Source: Diphasiastrum complanatum (Eukaryota > Streptophyta > Lycopodiopsida > Lycopodiales > Lycopodiaceae). Taken from it: a stretch of 64,000 bases of DNA. The notes under the pieces are model-generated. The model was given only the letters and a program-made list of their open reading frames with translations, had not been told where the DNA came from and did not search any database. The DNA is taken from assembly GCA_029204225.1 (NCBI GenBank), contig CM055093.1, positions 30,639,777 through 30,703,776 of the forward strand, given 5' to 3'. Position numbers and translations under genes: made by a program. Below are positions 12,483 through 23,664 of the stretch, piece after piece. Position 1 is the first letter of the stretch. The number at the start of each line of letters is the position of its first letter.

Positions 12483-12836
12483 TGTTGGAATTTGTCGCTT
12501 AATTCCTAGAATAAAGATACTAATCAAACTAGCACTGACAACCAACCAAGCATAGCTCACTACAATGGAATAATGGGGGTGGGGCGCCAGCCCTTTTTAT
12601 ATAGACTTGCATAGCCTTAGCAAAAGCTAAAAGCAAAAAAGCAAAAATAGATCCTATATCAGGTAAATGTCCCGACTTATTACTAAAACCACAAGGCAAT
12701 GCTTCTTCAACTAGGAGTTCAAACTTTGGTCCTTCACTAGTATCTTTAACTTTGATTAAATGACATAGGCCCCTATAATAGCACGCAGGCATGGCCTAAT
12801 CAACAATAGGAGTACAAATAAACATTATTTCTAACA
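12483..12836 (-). mobile_element. 3' LTR of a Ty1/copia element
   Basis: On the minus strand a purine tract AAGAGGGAG is followed by TGTTAGAAATAATG (start at 12836), and the block ends ...AATTCCAACA at 12483. That gives a 354-bp LTR with TG...CA ends, placed correctly behind the copia coding remnant at 12837-13110. It interrupts a gypsy RT fragment. Confidence 0.6.
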
Positions 12837-13110
12837 CTCCCTCTTACTATTTACTTTGTTGTCTACTACTCCTAGAAGTTCTCTAAACTTTTCTTTGCTA
12901 AGTCCTTCAATAAAGATATCTAAACTTGTTCTTTTGTAGGGGAATTCGACATACCCCTACAACTCCAACACATCTTGACTTCCATAAGATCCCAAATCCT
13001 AATGTACCTTTGACAAACCTTAGTACTCTCTTCACAGCTTTCCAATGCACTTGCTTAGGCTTAGCCATAAACTGACTAACCATACTAACAACATATGCAA
13101 CCTTTGGTCA
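12837..13110 (-). pseudogene. Ty1/copia pol C-terminal remnant
   Basis: The minus strand encodes VSQFMAKPKQVHWKAVKRVL then RFVKGTLGFGI, the well-known copia segment between RT and RNase H. Immediate decay follows, and RNase H is largely deleted before the LTR. No function expected. Confidence 0.75.
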
Positions 13111-13454
13111 TGAGGTTAGCCAAGTAGCATATGCTACAGGTACCCTTGGGATGCAAGGTGCATCCAGTGTTTCACGTTAGCAAACTCAAGCAATGTGATT
13201 GGGTATATCTACTAGTCCCTCCCAAGTAGGTGAGGAAGTGTGCAAAAAATCTCCTGGTGGACCATGGCTAATCTAGTTTAAAACTGATATTTCATGCATA
13301 GACAGGTTTTTTCTAGAAAGTCTTGTAGCATATGTTAAAATCTAAGTCTAGCTAATTAAAGCTCAAAAAAGTATGTTTCCTAGATTCCGAATTTTAAATA
13401 AAAACTACTTGCATGAAACAGTTGCTCTCAATGAGCAAATGTTTCTCGTTGTTT

Positions 13455-14500
13455 TTGGATTCAAAAGGTTGTCACAATATTGATGTAGCTTTTGATAATC
13501 TTGATACAAACCAGCCATAAAATCCAATTTGTCAATTTATTGTATTGGGAGGAATTGGATTCTTGCCCGAAACTACCAGTTGTGCATCTGCTTGAAGTCA
13601 GTTTCACTCCCAACCATATTTTCAATTGTTTTAAACAGATCCTTAACAGTGCCAAGAGTTTATAATGGGCTAGATGAGTAGATATCTCAAAACGGATTTA
13701 GATTCGGTCTCAAAACAGGCTAATAATGACAAATAGTGTTTTTGCGATTTCAGTTTCCTACCTCAAATATACCGACAAAGTTAATTCTTGCAGCTATGAG
13801 CTTGCATGACAGAGCAGTTAATCTGCTTGAATATTGCAGTTGTCTGTATTCCTCTTGAGAGATCAAGTGGCAGGAAATCTGCAAGAATAAGTCATTCTTA
13901 CCTTTTCACTAAGAAACTCGCTCCCTGATTAACCACGCATTCATGACTCAGCAACCATAATTCTAAAGAATTCTAAAGCTGCAGCTTTCATTAGGAAGAC
14001 CACGAATTTTGGAAATGATTTACACTCTGGCAGTGAGCTTCTGAGACTCAAGTTTGCAAAATTGCTTGTGACATCAATTGAGAAACTAATTCAGCAGCTG
14101 ACCATAAAGCTTCCAGCTGCTGATCTCTACGGTGAGATTCGAAAGACTAACAGCTCATGGAAAGCTTAAATTCTTCCTTGATTCCAGTATCTTTCCTGAA
14201 TAGGAAATGGGAAAAATACAACTCTCTCAGGAAACTTTCTCAAGCATCAATCTGTGTGTAAAGCTCGCAAATTCGCACTCCAGATTTTGGGTTTTAATTT
14301 CTTGATTTTGCCCTGGTTGGGACCCTCGCATATCAGAGGCACACTGGATATTTGACCACGGCTGCCTCCAAGCCACAAGTTCCTGTCCTCTCTCACAAGA
14401 CCTTGTGCTTTTTTGTCCTTCGTTGCCCCCCATTAACCTCACTTTAGTGGCCAGGAGGGTGCCCCGAGCCAGGCCCAAAAGCCTGGATGCCTCCAAGAGC
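13455..14500 (-). other. Unassigned exon-like segments
   Basis: No family recognised. The best piece is 13762-13878: 117 nt, exactly 39 open codons, flanked by a good acceptor (TTATTCTTGCAG) and a donor-like GTAGG, phase 0 at both ends. Its peptide contains ISQEEYRQLQ, then an LTALSCKLIAARINF stretch. Other open pieces are a Gln/Leu-rich segment near 13985-14140 (DQQLEALWSAAEL), DLFKTIENMVGSETDFKQ near 13560-13640, and an open frame at 14227-14496. They could be exons of one minus-strand gene or of the WDR75-like gene's large introns, or chance. Confidence 0.25.
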
Positions 14501-14685
14501 CGTCGGGGTGGGACATAGCAGTTTATTATTGAACTGGCTTAGGAATCCATAAATCTCCTAGCAGTTTATTATTGTGAACAAACTTATTAAAAACGGTTGC
14601 TCGTTGCTCAAGTCATCATAGAATGCAAAAAGTGGTATGAAATAGTAATAATAAGCACACAAGCACATCATTTCATTCTACATAC

Positions 14686-15100
14686 CATTGATTTTATGGG
14701 CATGCCTACATTCACACATTTGATTTGCACTCCAGAGCTGAAATTCCAAAGGCGTACAGTTCCATCCATGGATGAAGTCCAAGCATGAGTCAACAAAGAC
14801 TTCACATTTCTAGGAAATGGTACAACAACAATGCTTGTAACCTGGTCGCTGTGTCCCTCCAATTTGGTTACCTGCTCAAAATGCATACGAGGTTAATGGA
14901 TGTAATCTTCCTTAACAATAAACTAGTATTCAGCTGGTATCAACAAATCAAATAGATAGAAAAGCTTGCAAACTTGGTACCAGGAGTCCTGTGGCAACAC
15001 TAAGAACACGGATGGAGCAGCCAGAACAGATAAGCATGAATTTCCCATCAGAAGAGAAAACCGGCCTAAGCTGCACCAGATTTGCTCCTCCTTTAATCAT
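14686..15100 (-). CDS. WDR75: WDR75/NAN1-like WD-repeat protein, first two exons
   Basis: Exon 1 (15100-14981) encodes 40 residues starting MIKGGANLVQLRPVFSSDGK and ending before a GTACC donor. Exon 2 (14871-14686) starts after TTGAGCAG, encodes 62 residues and ends at a GTATGT donor. Both are phase 0, so the join reads ATGLL-VTKLEGHSDQVTS. From memory the start, the ATG..LEGH join and the WTSSMDGTVRLWNF WD unit resemble plant and animal WDR75, the nucleolar U3/SSU-processome subunit needed for pre-rRNA transcription and processing. Only the first WD repeat is present. The expected following exons (the family has many more repeats) were not found down to position 1, so the gene either has very long TE-filled introns leaving the window or is a broken copy. 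Confidence 0.65.
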
Positions 15101-15124
15101 TGTTTTTGCACAGCTCTCTCTTAC

Positions 15125-15971
15125 AAACCCTAGTTTGCTTTAGCCTGAATGAGCAACGTCATAACCCACCACTGCTTGCAGTAGGGTTGTGTGTTTTGTA
15201 GCGTGCATTGATGATGTTTTCCTTCTTCTTTTGTCGTGAGTAGCAAGAGGATTTAGGGTTTGCTTATTTTAGGGCTTGAAGGATGATGGCCTAAAGGTGA
15301 CCTTAAAAGGAGGTCTCAACATCCATTTGGTCCTCAATCCCTCCGTCCATGGTCTTCCACTTATAGTGCAACCTGCTGAGGTCAGCTGGTTCCGCCCAGG
15401 AACTCGGCAAGCCCAGTCCTTTCCTTAGAGCTACCCCGCTTGCTATTGGCTATCAGCTCCAAGTTTTACAACCTGATTAGTGCATCCACTACCTTACAAC
15501 CTGTTTAGCCCTCTACAGAAAATAAACAAAAATGCTTAAGACAACCTCAAGAAGAAGACAACCATGACAGAACACAATATATTATATGTCCTCTGTTTCT
15601 GGTGAAACGGTTTCGCGTTACGATCTAATCAATGCCATAACTCCAAAACAATCCGCTAGCCACAGTTTCACATCAGAGATCTGAAAGAATGGTCATTACA
15701 CTCATTATCCAAAACCCTGACTGAGCACTCTAAAGAAACGAGGCTGAAAACCCTCATCAACAACCACAATCCAACTTCACAAAAATAAAAAGGGGATTCA
15801 CAAAAAAATACAGCGATTGTTAGTCAATCCTCCGAAAGGATCATCCGCAAGCCGCAACTGAACCTATAATTTGACAAGAGTAACAACAGCTTGTCAAAGG
15901 ATTCATGGCTATGGCGGAAGTAGAGAAAGAGAGAAAGCGATAGGAGGAAAAGGTTTTAGGGTTTAGGGTTT
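15125..15971 (-). promoter_or_regulatory. Telo-box motifs upstream of the WDR75-like start
   Basis: AAACCCTA-type motifs occur at 15125-15133, 15252-15261 (as TTTAGGGTTT) and in a double copy at 15954-15971 (TTTTAGGGTTTAGGGTTT). Telo-boxes are established promoter elements of plant ribosome-biogenesis and translation genes, which fits a WDR75 role. The region between 15100 and 15971 otherwise shows no coding sequence and probably holds the 5' UTR and promoter. The transcription start is not determined. Confidence 0.45.
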
Positions 15972-16797
15972 AAGATCATTGGGCAATTTAGTATGGTCCC
16001 ATAGCCTCCACCACTATGGTACTTTTTAATACCCTTCACGGGCTATTTTTTCACATGAGCTATTGTGACATGTGCAAAATCTTATTGTCGCCGAAGGTTA
16101 AATTTCTCCCTGTCGATAAGCAACAACGCCCATTGACAGTCTGACATCCATCCATGATCCGGAAGTTGGAATAGGTAAGTCGCATGCCAAACGGCAAGTT
16201 TTGACCCTTGTCGTTGCAATTTTCCCATTTGAAATTTCCACACGTGCGTGTGTCGTGTTTGGGCTCGCCCACCCACGATCCCATGGGTGGAGAATGCCAA
16301 AAAGTTTTTTTTCCCCTAGACACGATGAAACAAAATCCATTGACAGCATCACCCCCCCCCCCTCCTACATCCACCGATCAAGTTTTGCAATGTTGTATCG
16401 CATGTTATGATTTCATGCACACTCTACCTCAAGGCAACATGCACAACCAATCACGACATTCATGATTAATGCACAATGGTTTTTGGGAACGTGCCTTACC
16501 TAATTCCACATCTGGCAATCCCTTCCACTCAAGAGTGTCATCGTGTTGAGAGCATGTAACTTTCTATATGACCCTCAACACCCCCATAAAGATCACTAAA
16601 AAGACCATCCCCCTATGCATAAAGAATTCCCTCAAATCATAAAATTCCATAGTCATGAATCTACACGTGCCCTTCAAAATTTGTTTCCCTACAAGTAAAA
16701 ATTTTGAAATCATGCAATCAATTTATTTTTTTCAAAGAATAATGCCCAAATCAAATTTACATCACACTTGACAATCATGTTGGTCAATGCATCTTGG
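15972..16797. other. Spacer, no gene seen
   Basis: Open frames at 16060-16465 on both strands overlap each other and match no family I know. A C-run lies at about 16351-16361. No mobile-element termini recognised. Confidence 0.4.
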
Positions 16798-16867
16798 TTT
16801 CCAAGGGGGCCCTTGAACTTGGGACCAAAGAAACTTTGGATGCCAAGCTAAACAACTCAGCCAACCC
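16798..16867 (-). repeat. Degenerate tRNA-like retroposed sequence, copy 1
   Basis: The minus strand contains TTGGCTGAGTTGTTTAGC (A-box-like) and a degraded B box (AAGTTCAAGG) in the same order and spacing as copy 2 at 17788-17863, with about 5 extra bases. No clear target duplication is visible. Confidence 0.55.
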
Positions 16868-17094
16868 TCGGATGATTTGTGTTGGGTAATGGAAATGGTC
16901 TTTCTGGAGATCTTTATGGTGTAATTTTTCAGAGTTATTTCACACCCTCATAGACTTGCCATTACTTCTCCCCATACTACCATGATAGGTAGAAAGACCA
17001 CCTTCCCATACACAAAGAATCAAGAAACAACTAATGTATGGTCAAAGATGGCGACTTACTTTTAGCAAATGCACCAATTATTTGTTAGCTCCAT

Positions 17095-17285
17095 TATGCA
17101 CAAGAACATGGTATTGACTATAAGGAGACCTTTGCACCCGTGGCAAAGATGGTAAGCATTAGAGTCATCATATCACTTGCTACTAGGATCTATGAAAATT
17201 GGACATTACAAATGCATTCTTGAATGGGGATCTTGAGGAGGAGGTTTTTATGGAGCAACCCGAGGGCTACATTCCACATGGAAAA
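17095..17285 (+). pseudogene. Ty1/copia RT fragment
   Basis: The plus strand encodes HGIDYKETFAPVAKMVSIRV, then after a shift NAFLNGDLEEEVFMEQPEGY, the copia RT landmarks around the first catalytic Asp motif. Only about 60 codons remain, with a frameshift between the two blocks. Confidence 0.75.
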
Positions 17286-17772
17286 GGAACACTTCGAAAA
17301 AGAAGAAATTGACAAACATAGATGTAACCTTAAACAATTGTTGCTTGAAAATCATATCTTGGATCTGTACACACATCACCTTATTATGAATGTCAACTTT
17401 GTGCAAATATAATTGCAATGATGAGGCAACTTGGTCCAACACCTATTTAATGTCACATTAACTTATGCAAAACACGAACGACTTGATGTTTGCAAAAACT
17501 AAATTTAAACATATCACAATAAATTAGCAACAAAAGTGATCAATTAATAGGCACGACCCCACAATGTGTGCAAAGTATAACACAATGAAAGTCAATGCTT
17601 GAATAGCTTTGATACTTTAAAATGCAAATATATTAGGCAAAATCGTTGGAAGTCAATATGATCGTGGTATGATATGGATTGACAATTTGCCAAAATATGA
17701 TATGGATTGACAATGTGCCAACATATCGAAGACATTTTGATATTTAAATTGCACAATATATTGATTTGTACA

Positions 17773-17878
17773 TCAGTTGTGATAATGTTTCCAAGGGGAG
17801 ACTCGAACCTGGGACCAAAGAGGATGCCAAGCTAACCAGCTGAGCCAACCCCGTTCGGTAGGTTCAGTTGTGATAATG
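17773..17878 (-). mobile_element. Retroposed tRNA-like sequence with 15-bp target duplication, copy 2
   Basis: A 76-bp insert (17788-17863) is flanked by perfect direct repeats TCAGTTGTGATAATG (17773-17787 and 17864-17878). On the minus strand the insert carries TGGCTCAGCTGGTTAGC (A box) and GGTTCGAGTCTCC (B box), tRNA-like in order and size. A related, unoccupied sequence without the insert (GTACATCATTTGTGATAATG) occurs about 0.2 kb downstream, at 17965-17984. This is the structure expected of a SINE or retroposed tRNA copied by a LINE-type machinery. It is not a credible functional tRNA: the length between the boxes and the stems is imperfect. Confidence 0.75.
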
Positions 17879-18480
17879 CAAAGCCTTATATACAAAATGC
17901 ATATATTCAAACTCGTTGACATAAGAGCAACATTTTGATATTGATATTGCACAATATACTGATTTGTACATCATTTGTGATAATGCAAAGCTTAATATAC
18001 AAAATGCATATATTCAAACTCGTTGACATGAGAGTAACATTTTAAAAGAACAAAAAACATTGCGTAAGATTGATTTTATTATCAATGACTGCCAAGGCCT
18101 ATGTTGTGATTTAGCATCTGTATCCTTAAGGAGAAAAAAAAAAAACTATACACAATATTACATTGTACTCTCAAAGACAAAATTGATTGTGTTGACACAT
18201 CTAAACATACCATTTTCTTTTCCATGGATTGACAAAATACAATTATCAATTTTTGGACTTAGATCTTTTGATAATTAGCATCTAAAAAAAACATTATTCC
18301 TTTAATGCCATCGAAAATATATAAATGCAACAATTCAAATGTAAGCAAACTTTGACATGCAACCATCAATATCCAATAGATCATAGACTTGTATATGGTA
18401 AATTGATATTTTTCTCTAACAATGTTTGAAACATGCATTGACATATTCTTTGCACAACAACATGGACACATTTACAAGAT
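17879..18480. other. AT-rich spacer with local duplications
   Basis: A segment of about 120 bp (GCACAATATAYTGATTTGTA ... CTCGTTGACAT) is present twice, at about 17750-17930 (carrying the tRNA-like insert) and 17948-18029. No gene seen. Confidence 0.6.
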
Positions 18481-18485
18481 AGATA

Positions 18486-18615
<130 letters not shown>

Positions 18616-20080
18616 CTCGATTTAATATACACAACAAGTGAACGCAAGACTTGCACCATCTACTGTTATATCACTATAATTACATGCTTGTACAAGAATA
18701 TTCACATTTATCAACACAATTTTGAAATCAACAAGAGTGTTTGTCCTTGATAACAAAATCAAACCTACAATTCTTTGATGTCTCATAGTCATATGTTATT
18801 CAACCAAAATTGAAAAATATATATCTTGATTCTCAACCTACTGGATTTTAAACATCTATTTAACATAATTTTTTTGGTATATTGAATATGATCATCACAC
18901 ATACACAAACATTGAAAAACCCATATCATTAGATATGTGCATCAAAATAAGCCTAAATCTTGAAAGTCTCAAAGTGAAACTTACTTATGTACTAGCTTGT
19001 AAATTATAGAGGCAAAAAAATGCCCAAGAAATAAGGACTATCCCATCTTCCATTCATTTTGTTTTGCATAACTAATTTAACTAAGATATGATCTCATATT
19101 TGAATATTAGATAAGTTTGATTACTCAAAAGAATTGAGTGCGTGTGCAGGTATTACTACCTAGAGATGAGAAGTTCATGAAACTATGATTTATCCTAATA
19201 GCTTGTGATGATGTACAGGTTCTATTAGTAGAATCTAAGGATCTAAGAACTTAAAATATTATATGATGAACCATTTCTAAATGGTAAGATTTCACATCTA
19301 ACCTTTTTTTAAGGGTTCATGCAGGTATGTGAAGAAATACTTGAGGAACAAGAACAAGAATTTAAAAGCTTATTAATGGTACCTTTAGAAGGCTTTTCCA
19401 AGTCTATAATAAAGGCTTTTCCATACGTCTACAATGAAGTCTCAAGGGAGTTTATAAAAAACTGGGGATGAGATAAGGGACCGATCACCCCTTTGGATCT
19501 TCTCCGCCATGATTGGGGATGGGCAACCCCTAGAAAAAAGAGCCTAGGAATTGATGATTTGTATGCAAGATAAGATGGACATATACTAGAACCCCTTCCC
19601 TAGAAAGTTTGCACTTGAGGTGAATTCCCAAGTTGTAATATAGAAAATTAAACTTACTCATGGCTAACATTAAATGTTGAGCCAACCACGTTCCTTGCTT
19701 GACCAATTATAACTCCCATGCAACCCTCCCTCACCTCCACACATCATTCTGTCACTCCACTTACCCTTACTCCACTATAAGACTTCCCCACATATCACAC
19801 ACTTAAATTTGACACATCATCACTCTTGGCAAGCCTCCAAATCCCTATAAAAGGAGTAGTGCGCCCTCCACCATTCCCTAATTCCAGTTAATGAATAGTT
19901 TGTTTGCTTGTATGTGTAGGTGCTTGGAGAAGGTGATTTTAGAGCTATGGCTCAGGGAGACCATTCCAAATTGATAAGAGCCCTTGGATGATCCACCATC
20001 TTCAACACACACACTTTGCCTCTTCTCTTTCTTCTCTTTCTCACCAAAAATGCTAATTCTCTCTCTTGCATCAACACCAA
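18616..20080. other. AT-rich spacer, no gene seen
   Basis: No gene, RNA or element boundary supported. It is dense in stops, with short low-complexity stretches. Confidence 0.45.
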
Positions 20081-20081
20081 C

Positions 20082-20222
<141 letters not shown>

Positions 20223-20294
20223 AGAATTGAAAAAGATTATCTATGTTAGATATAGGGGTCTTATGTTTTTTACATCAAGCATCTAGGTGTAGGA

Positions 20295-20954
20295 TGTTGA
20301 TAGGAATAAATTTGGCATAGATGGCAAATTATTCATTTCCACTTGTAATGCCACTATTGAGCCAAAATAGAGTAAGAGGCTAAACACGTGCCAATTAGAG
20401 TGTCGACAAGTGTAAATCTTGTGTTTGATGAATTCCAAGAGGTCCAATAGGATTTATAGGTGGAACCTTGTGAGGTCCAATAGGAAATTGAGGTGTGCTT
20501 GAATATAGTTCAATAGAATTTAGAGGTGCATGGATCAATGATCCAATAGGATCAAGAGGTGACAAAGTATGGTCCAATCATAGTTAAGAATAGTGGTAGC
20601 TCGTGGATCTACTAGTATCATTGTACTCCTCATTTTGGATCTAATTGATTTGGTGATTTCATGGATTTTGTGAGTTATTGAATTTCTAGCTTTCTCTCTC
20701 TACCCGAGAGCTCATGATGTTTTTTCTCTCTCTACCCGAGGAGAGCAGCTTGTTTTTACTTAGATTATTTTTTGAATACTTCCCACACGTGTGAGTTAGA
20801 GTTGGAAGTGATTGAATGCATGTAGTAGTGTGTTGTTGCCATAGAATCAAAGATAGATCTTGAATCTTAATCTAGTCTTGATCTTGGTGCATCTACACAC
20901 CTTAGGAGATCAAAAGTACATGTAGTGGACAATCCACACGTGTGAAATTCAACA
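20295..20954 (+). mobile_element. 5' LTR of a Ty1/copia element
   Basis: The LTR is bounded on the right by TTCAACA at 20954, directly before the PBS. The left end is inferred at TGTTGATAGG (20295), matching the inverted end TGTTGA. Length is about 660 bp. No 3' LTR is present to confirm it. Confidence 0.5.
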
Positions 20955-20967
20955 TGGTATCAGAGCC
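20955..20967 (+). other. Primer-binding site of the copia element
   Basis: TGGTATCAGAGCC immediately follows the LTR end, complementary to the initiator Met tRNA 3' end. Confidence 0.9.
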
Positions 20968-21708
20968 TACCTAAGGTTACCATGCATTTTGATCCATCTA
21001 AGTGAAAAAATTTCATCAATCTTGAGCTAGAAGTTGTCAAGGCCCATTTTCCTAGCTATCTTGTTCAATCTTGGATCAAAAGAGATCAAAAGGACATTGA
21101 CTGGGTCTGACCTGGTAGTACGGAATCAAGTGCTCAGACACGTGTGAGGAACATCCAATTTCAGTTTGGAAGTTCTCTCTCATGCTTGATCCATTTATCT
21201 TGCTTGATAGCTTGTTTTGAAGCTATTTTTGTCTAGTTTTTGATGCAATCAGTTTCATTCCATTTGGTTGAGCCAATCAGAAGTTATAAGCTTTTGAAGA
21301 GGGTAAGGTAGGGCACCTAGACCTGGTTGGACACATTTGGTTTGGTCAAGAGATTGCTTGGTTGATCCAAAATCACAGTTGTATGCTTGCCAATCTCATT
21401 TATATGTGATCTAGGCACTGTTTTGAGATCTTAGCCATTTTGTTTCATGCAATATCATTGTATTTGAGTCAAATTTGGTTTCTTAGAGTACTTCACACGT
21501 GCTAAGAGTGTTTGATCCTAACTTTGGCTATACTCCATCATTTGATGTGAAACAAATCTTGTTTTAGAGAGATTTGTGTAGCTAGTGAGAATCAATTCAC
21601 AAATAGTTGCAAGATCTTTCATAGGAGGAGATTGTACTCTCTTATTGGATACTATTGAGAGTGTGTAGCAACATTTATTGTTCATCATTTGAGTTTTCTT
21701 CACTTCAA

Positions 21709-22600
21709 ATGTCTTCAATGGGTTCATCCTTGTTGGAATCAAGTGAAAGATTGACCACTTCAAACTATTAAATTTGGAAAATGAGGATGGAGTCCATCTT
21801 GATCCTTCAAGACGTGATGGACATAGTTCTTGGCCTTGAAGAAGAACCAGAAGTTCTTCAAGAGGTTCAAAAATACAAAAAGAGAGCTAGGATGGCTCTC
21901 CACTACATTAAGATGAATGTCTCTAATGAGATATTGAGGGAGATAGGTACTTGTACAACAACCAAAGAAGCTTGGGATTGTCTCAAGACTATCTATGAGG
22001 CTAAGAATACCTCTAGGCTTCTCACTCTTAGGAATCAAATCTTTCAAAGTACCCAAAAGAGTGATGAGAGTGCATCTAGTTATGTTTTGAGAGTAAAAGA
22101 TATTCATAGAGAACTTGCTTGTATTGGTGATTCCATCAATCAAAATGAGCTAGTTCAAGTCATTCTCAATGGCTTGAAAAGTGAATTTGATAACCTTGTC
22201 CAATCCTATGCCATTAAGAGGAGCTACCAAGTTTGGAGGCTCTCCAAAGTGTACTAATTTCGGAAGAATCAAGACAAGAGTACAAGCTCTTGAGGATGGA
22301 CAAGCTTTCTCTCTCACAATGATGGCAAAGCTCTCTTTGCCAAGGATAAGCACAAAGGGAGGAGCAAGAACCAACATCAACAATCCTCAAGCAAGGACAA
22401 AGTCAAATCCAAAGACAAAGATGAGGAGGAAGATAGTTCCTCTAATGCTTCATCATCCAAGCTCAAGAAGAAAAAGATCAAGTGCTTTTATTGTGGCAAG
22501 AAAGGTCATTATGCCACCAATTGCTTCAAGAAGAAGAATCAACTCAAGCAAGCCAACATTACCAATGAGAAGGAAGACACTATTGCAAGTGATGGAGAGA
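21709..22600 (+). pseudogene. Ty1/copia gag
   Basis: The likely start is ATG at 21709, but an in-frame TAA at 21769 follows residue 20. The frame is then open from 21772 to 22254 through the UBN2-type gag domain (WKMRMESILILQDVMDIV; ARMALHYIKMNVSNEILREI; DIHRELACIGDSI). A frame disturbance at about 22200-22310 separates this from a Lys/Ser-rich tail and the zinc knuckle CFYCGKKGHYATNC (near 22485), which is again in the original frame. Gag binds element RNA and builds the particle. This copy cannot make an intact Gag. Confidence 0.8.
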
Positions 22601-23572
22601 GATCTCTTATGGTCTCTAGTTTCTCATCTACTCCTTTCAAGAAGGACGGCCTATGGTATATTGAAAGTGGAGCCTCTTCACATATGTGTAGCTCCAAGGA
22701 CTCTTTCTCTTCTATTGCACCTTATGATGGAGTCAAGAAATCAATATACACTGCAAATGATTTTGAATGTCCTATTGAAGGCATAGGGAACATTCCCTTG
22801 AAGCTTGCATCCTCTAAAGTTCTTTCTCTCTCTAAAGTTCTTTATGTACCTAAGCTTACCAAGAATCTTATTAGTGTTGGCCAATTGCTTGATAATGGCC
22901 TTGATGTAAAATTCAATGTTGATACTTGCACTATCAAGAAGAATGATGAGATACTTGCATTAGGATCTAGATCTAGTGGCATCTATAAACTAGATCCAAA
23001 TGAGTATGTGAATGCTTGTAATGTTGCTCTTGTGAACAAGCTCTCTATGGAGGAATTATGGCATAGGAGGTTGGGACATCCCAACTACAAATCCATGCTC
23101 TCTATGATCAAAGAAGCCAAAGCTATTGGCTTGCCAAAGTCACTCTCCAAGAAGATCAAGCCTTGTGAGGCTTGTGCTTTGCTAAATCTCACAAAAAGCC
23201 ATGTACAAGATCTTCTATCAAAAGCAAGCATCCTTTGGAGTTAATCCACTCGGATGTGCATTTCTCATCAACTACAAGCAAGGGAGGAGCCACTTGTTTT
23301 GTTACTTTCATTGATGATTAAACAAGATTCACTTGGATATATCTTCTTGCTTCTAAATCTATGGTGTTTGATCATTTTCTTATTTTCAAAGCTTATGTAG
23401 AGAAGCAATTCTCATTCAAGATTAAAGCTCTTAGAAGTGATGGAGGTGGTGAATATATCTCCAATAAATTTCAAGATTTTTGTGAGCTTGACGACATTAA
23501 AAGAGAGCTTTCTTGAGACTACTCTCCATCTCAAAATGGAGTGGCCGAGAGAAAGAATAGATCTCTATGTGA
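22600..23572 (+). pseudogene. Ty1/copia protease and integrase N-terminal part
   Basis: The protease region starts GLWYIESGASSHMC, where ESGAS replaces the usual DSGAS/DTGAT, so the catalytic Asp appears lost. The integrase zinc-finger region follows (LWHRRLGHPNYKSM, then CEACA). A shift near 23185 breaks the frame. The integrase core continues in another frame with LIHSDVHF, FVTFIDD, then a stop, and RSDGGGEYISNKFQDFC. A tandem 74-bp duplication at 23520-23664 disrupts the core again. Dead. Confidence 0.8.
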
Positions 23573-23664
23573 ATGTGCAAAATCTATGAGGCCTACTCTC
23601 CATCTCAAAATGGAGTGGCCGAGAGAAAGAATAGATCTCTATGTGAATGTGCAAAATCTATGAG
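23520..23664 (+). repeat. 74-bp tandem duplication inside copia integrase
   Basis: TACTCTCCATCTCAAAATGG and the following 50 bases occur at 23520 and again at 23594. The length is not a multiple of three, so it shifts the integrase frame; the second copy restores the reading frame into the long pol ORF. Confidence 0.9.

Noticed and set aside
16060-16465. Overlapping open frames on both strands
   Set aside because: Five mutually overlapping frames with no family match; chance in a stretch of low stop density.
17788-17863. A functional tRNA gene on the minus strand
   Set aside because: Stems do not close properly and the box spacing is short; the target duplication marks it as a retroposed copy.
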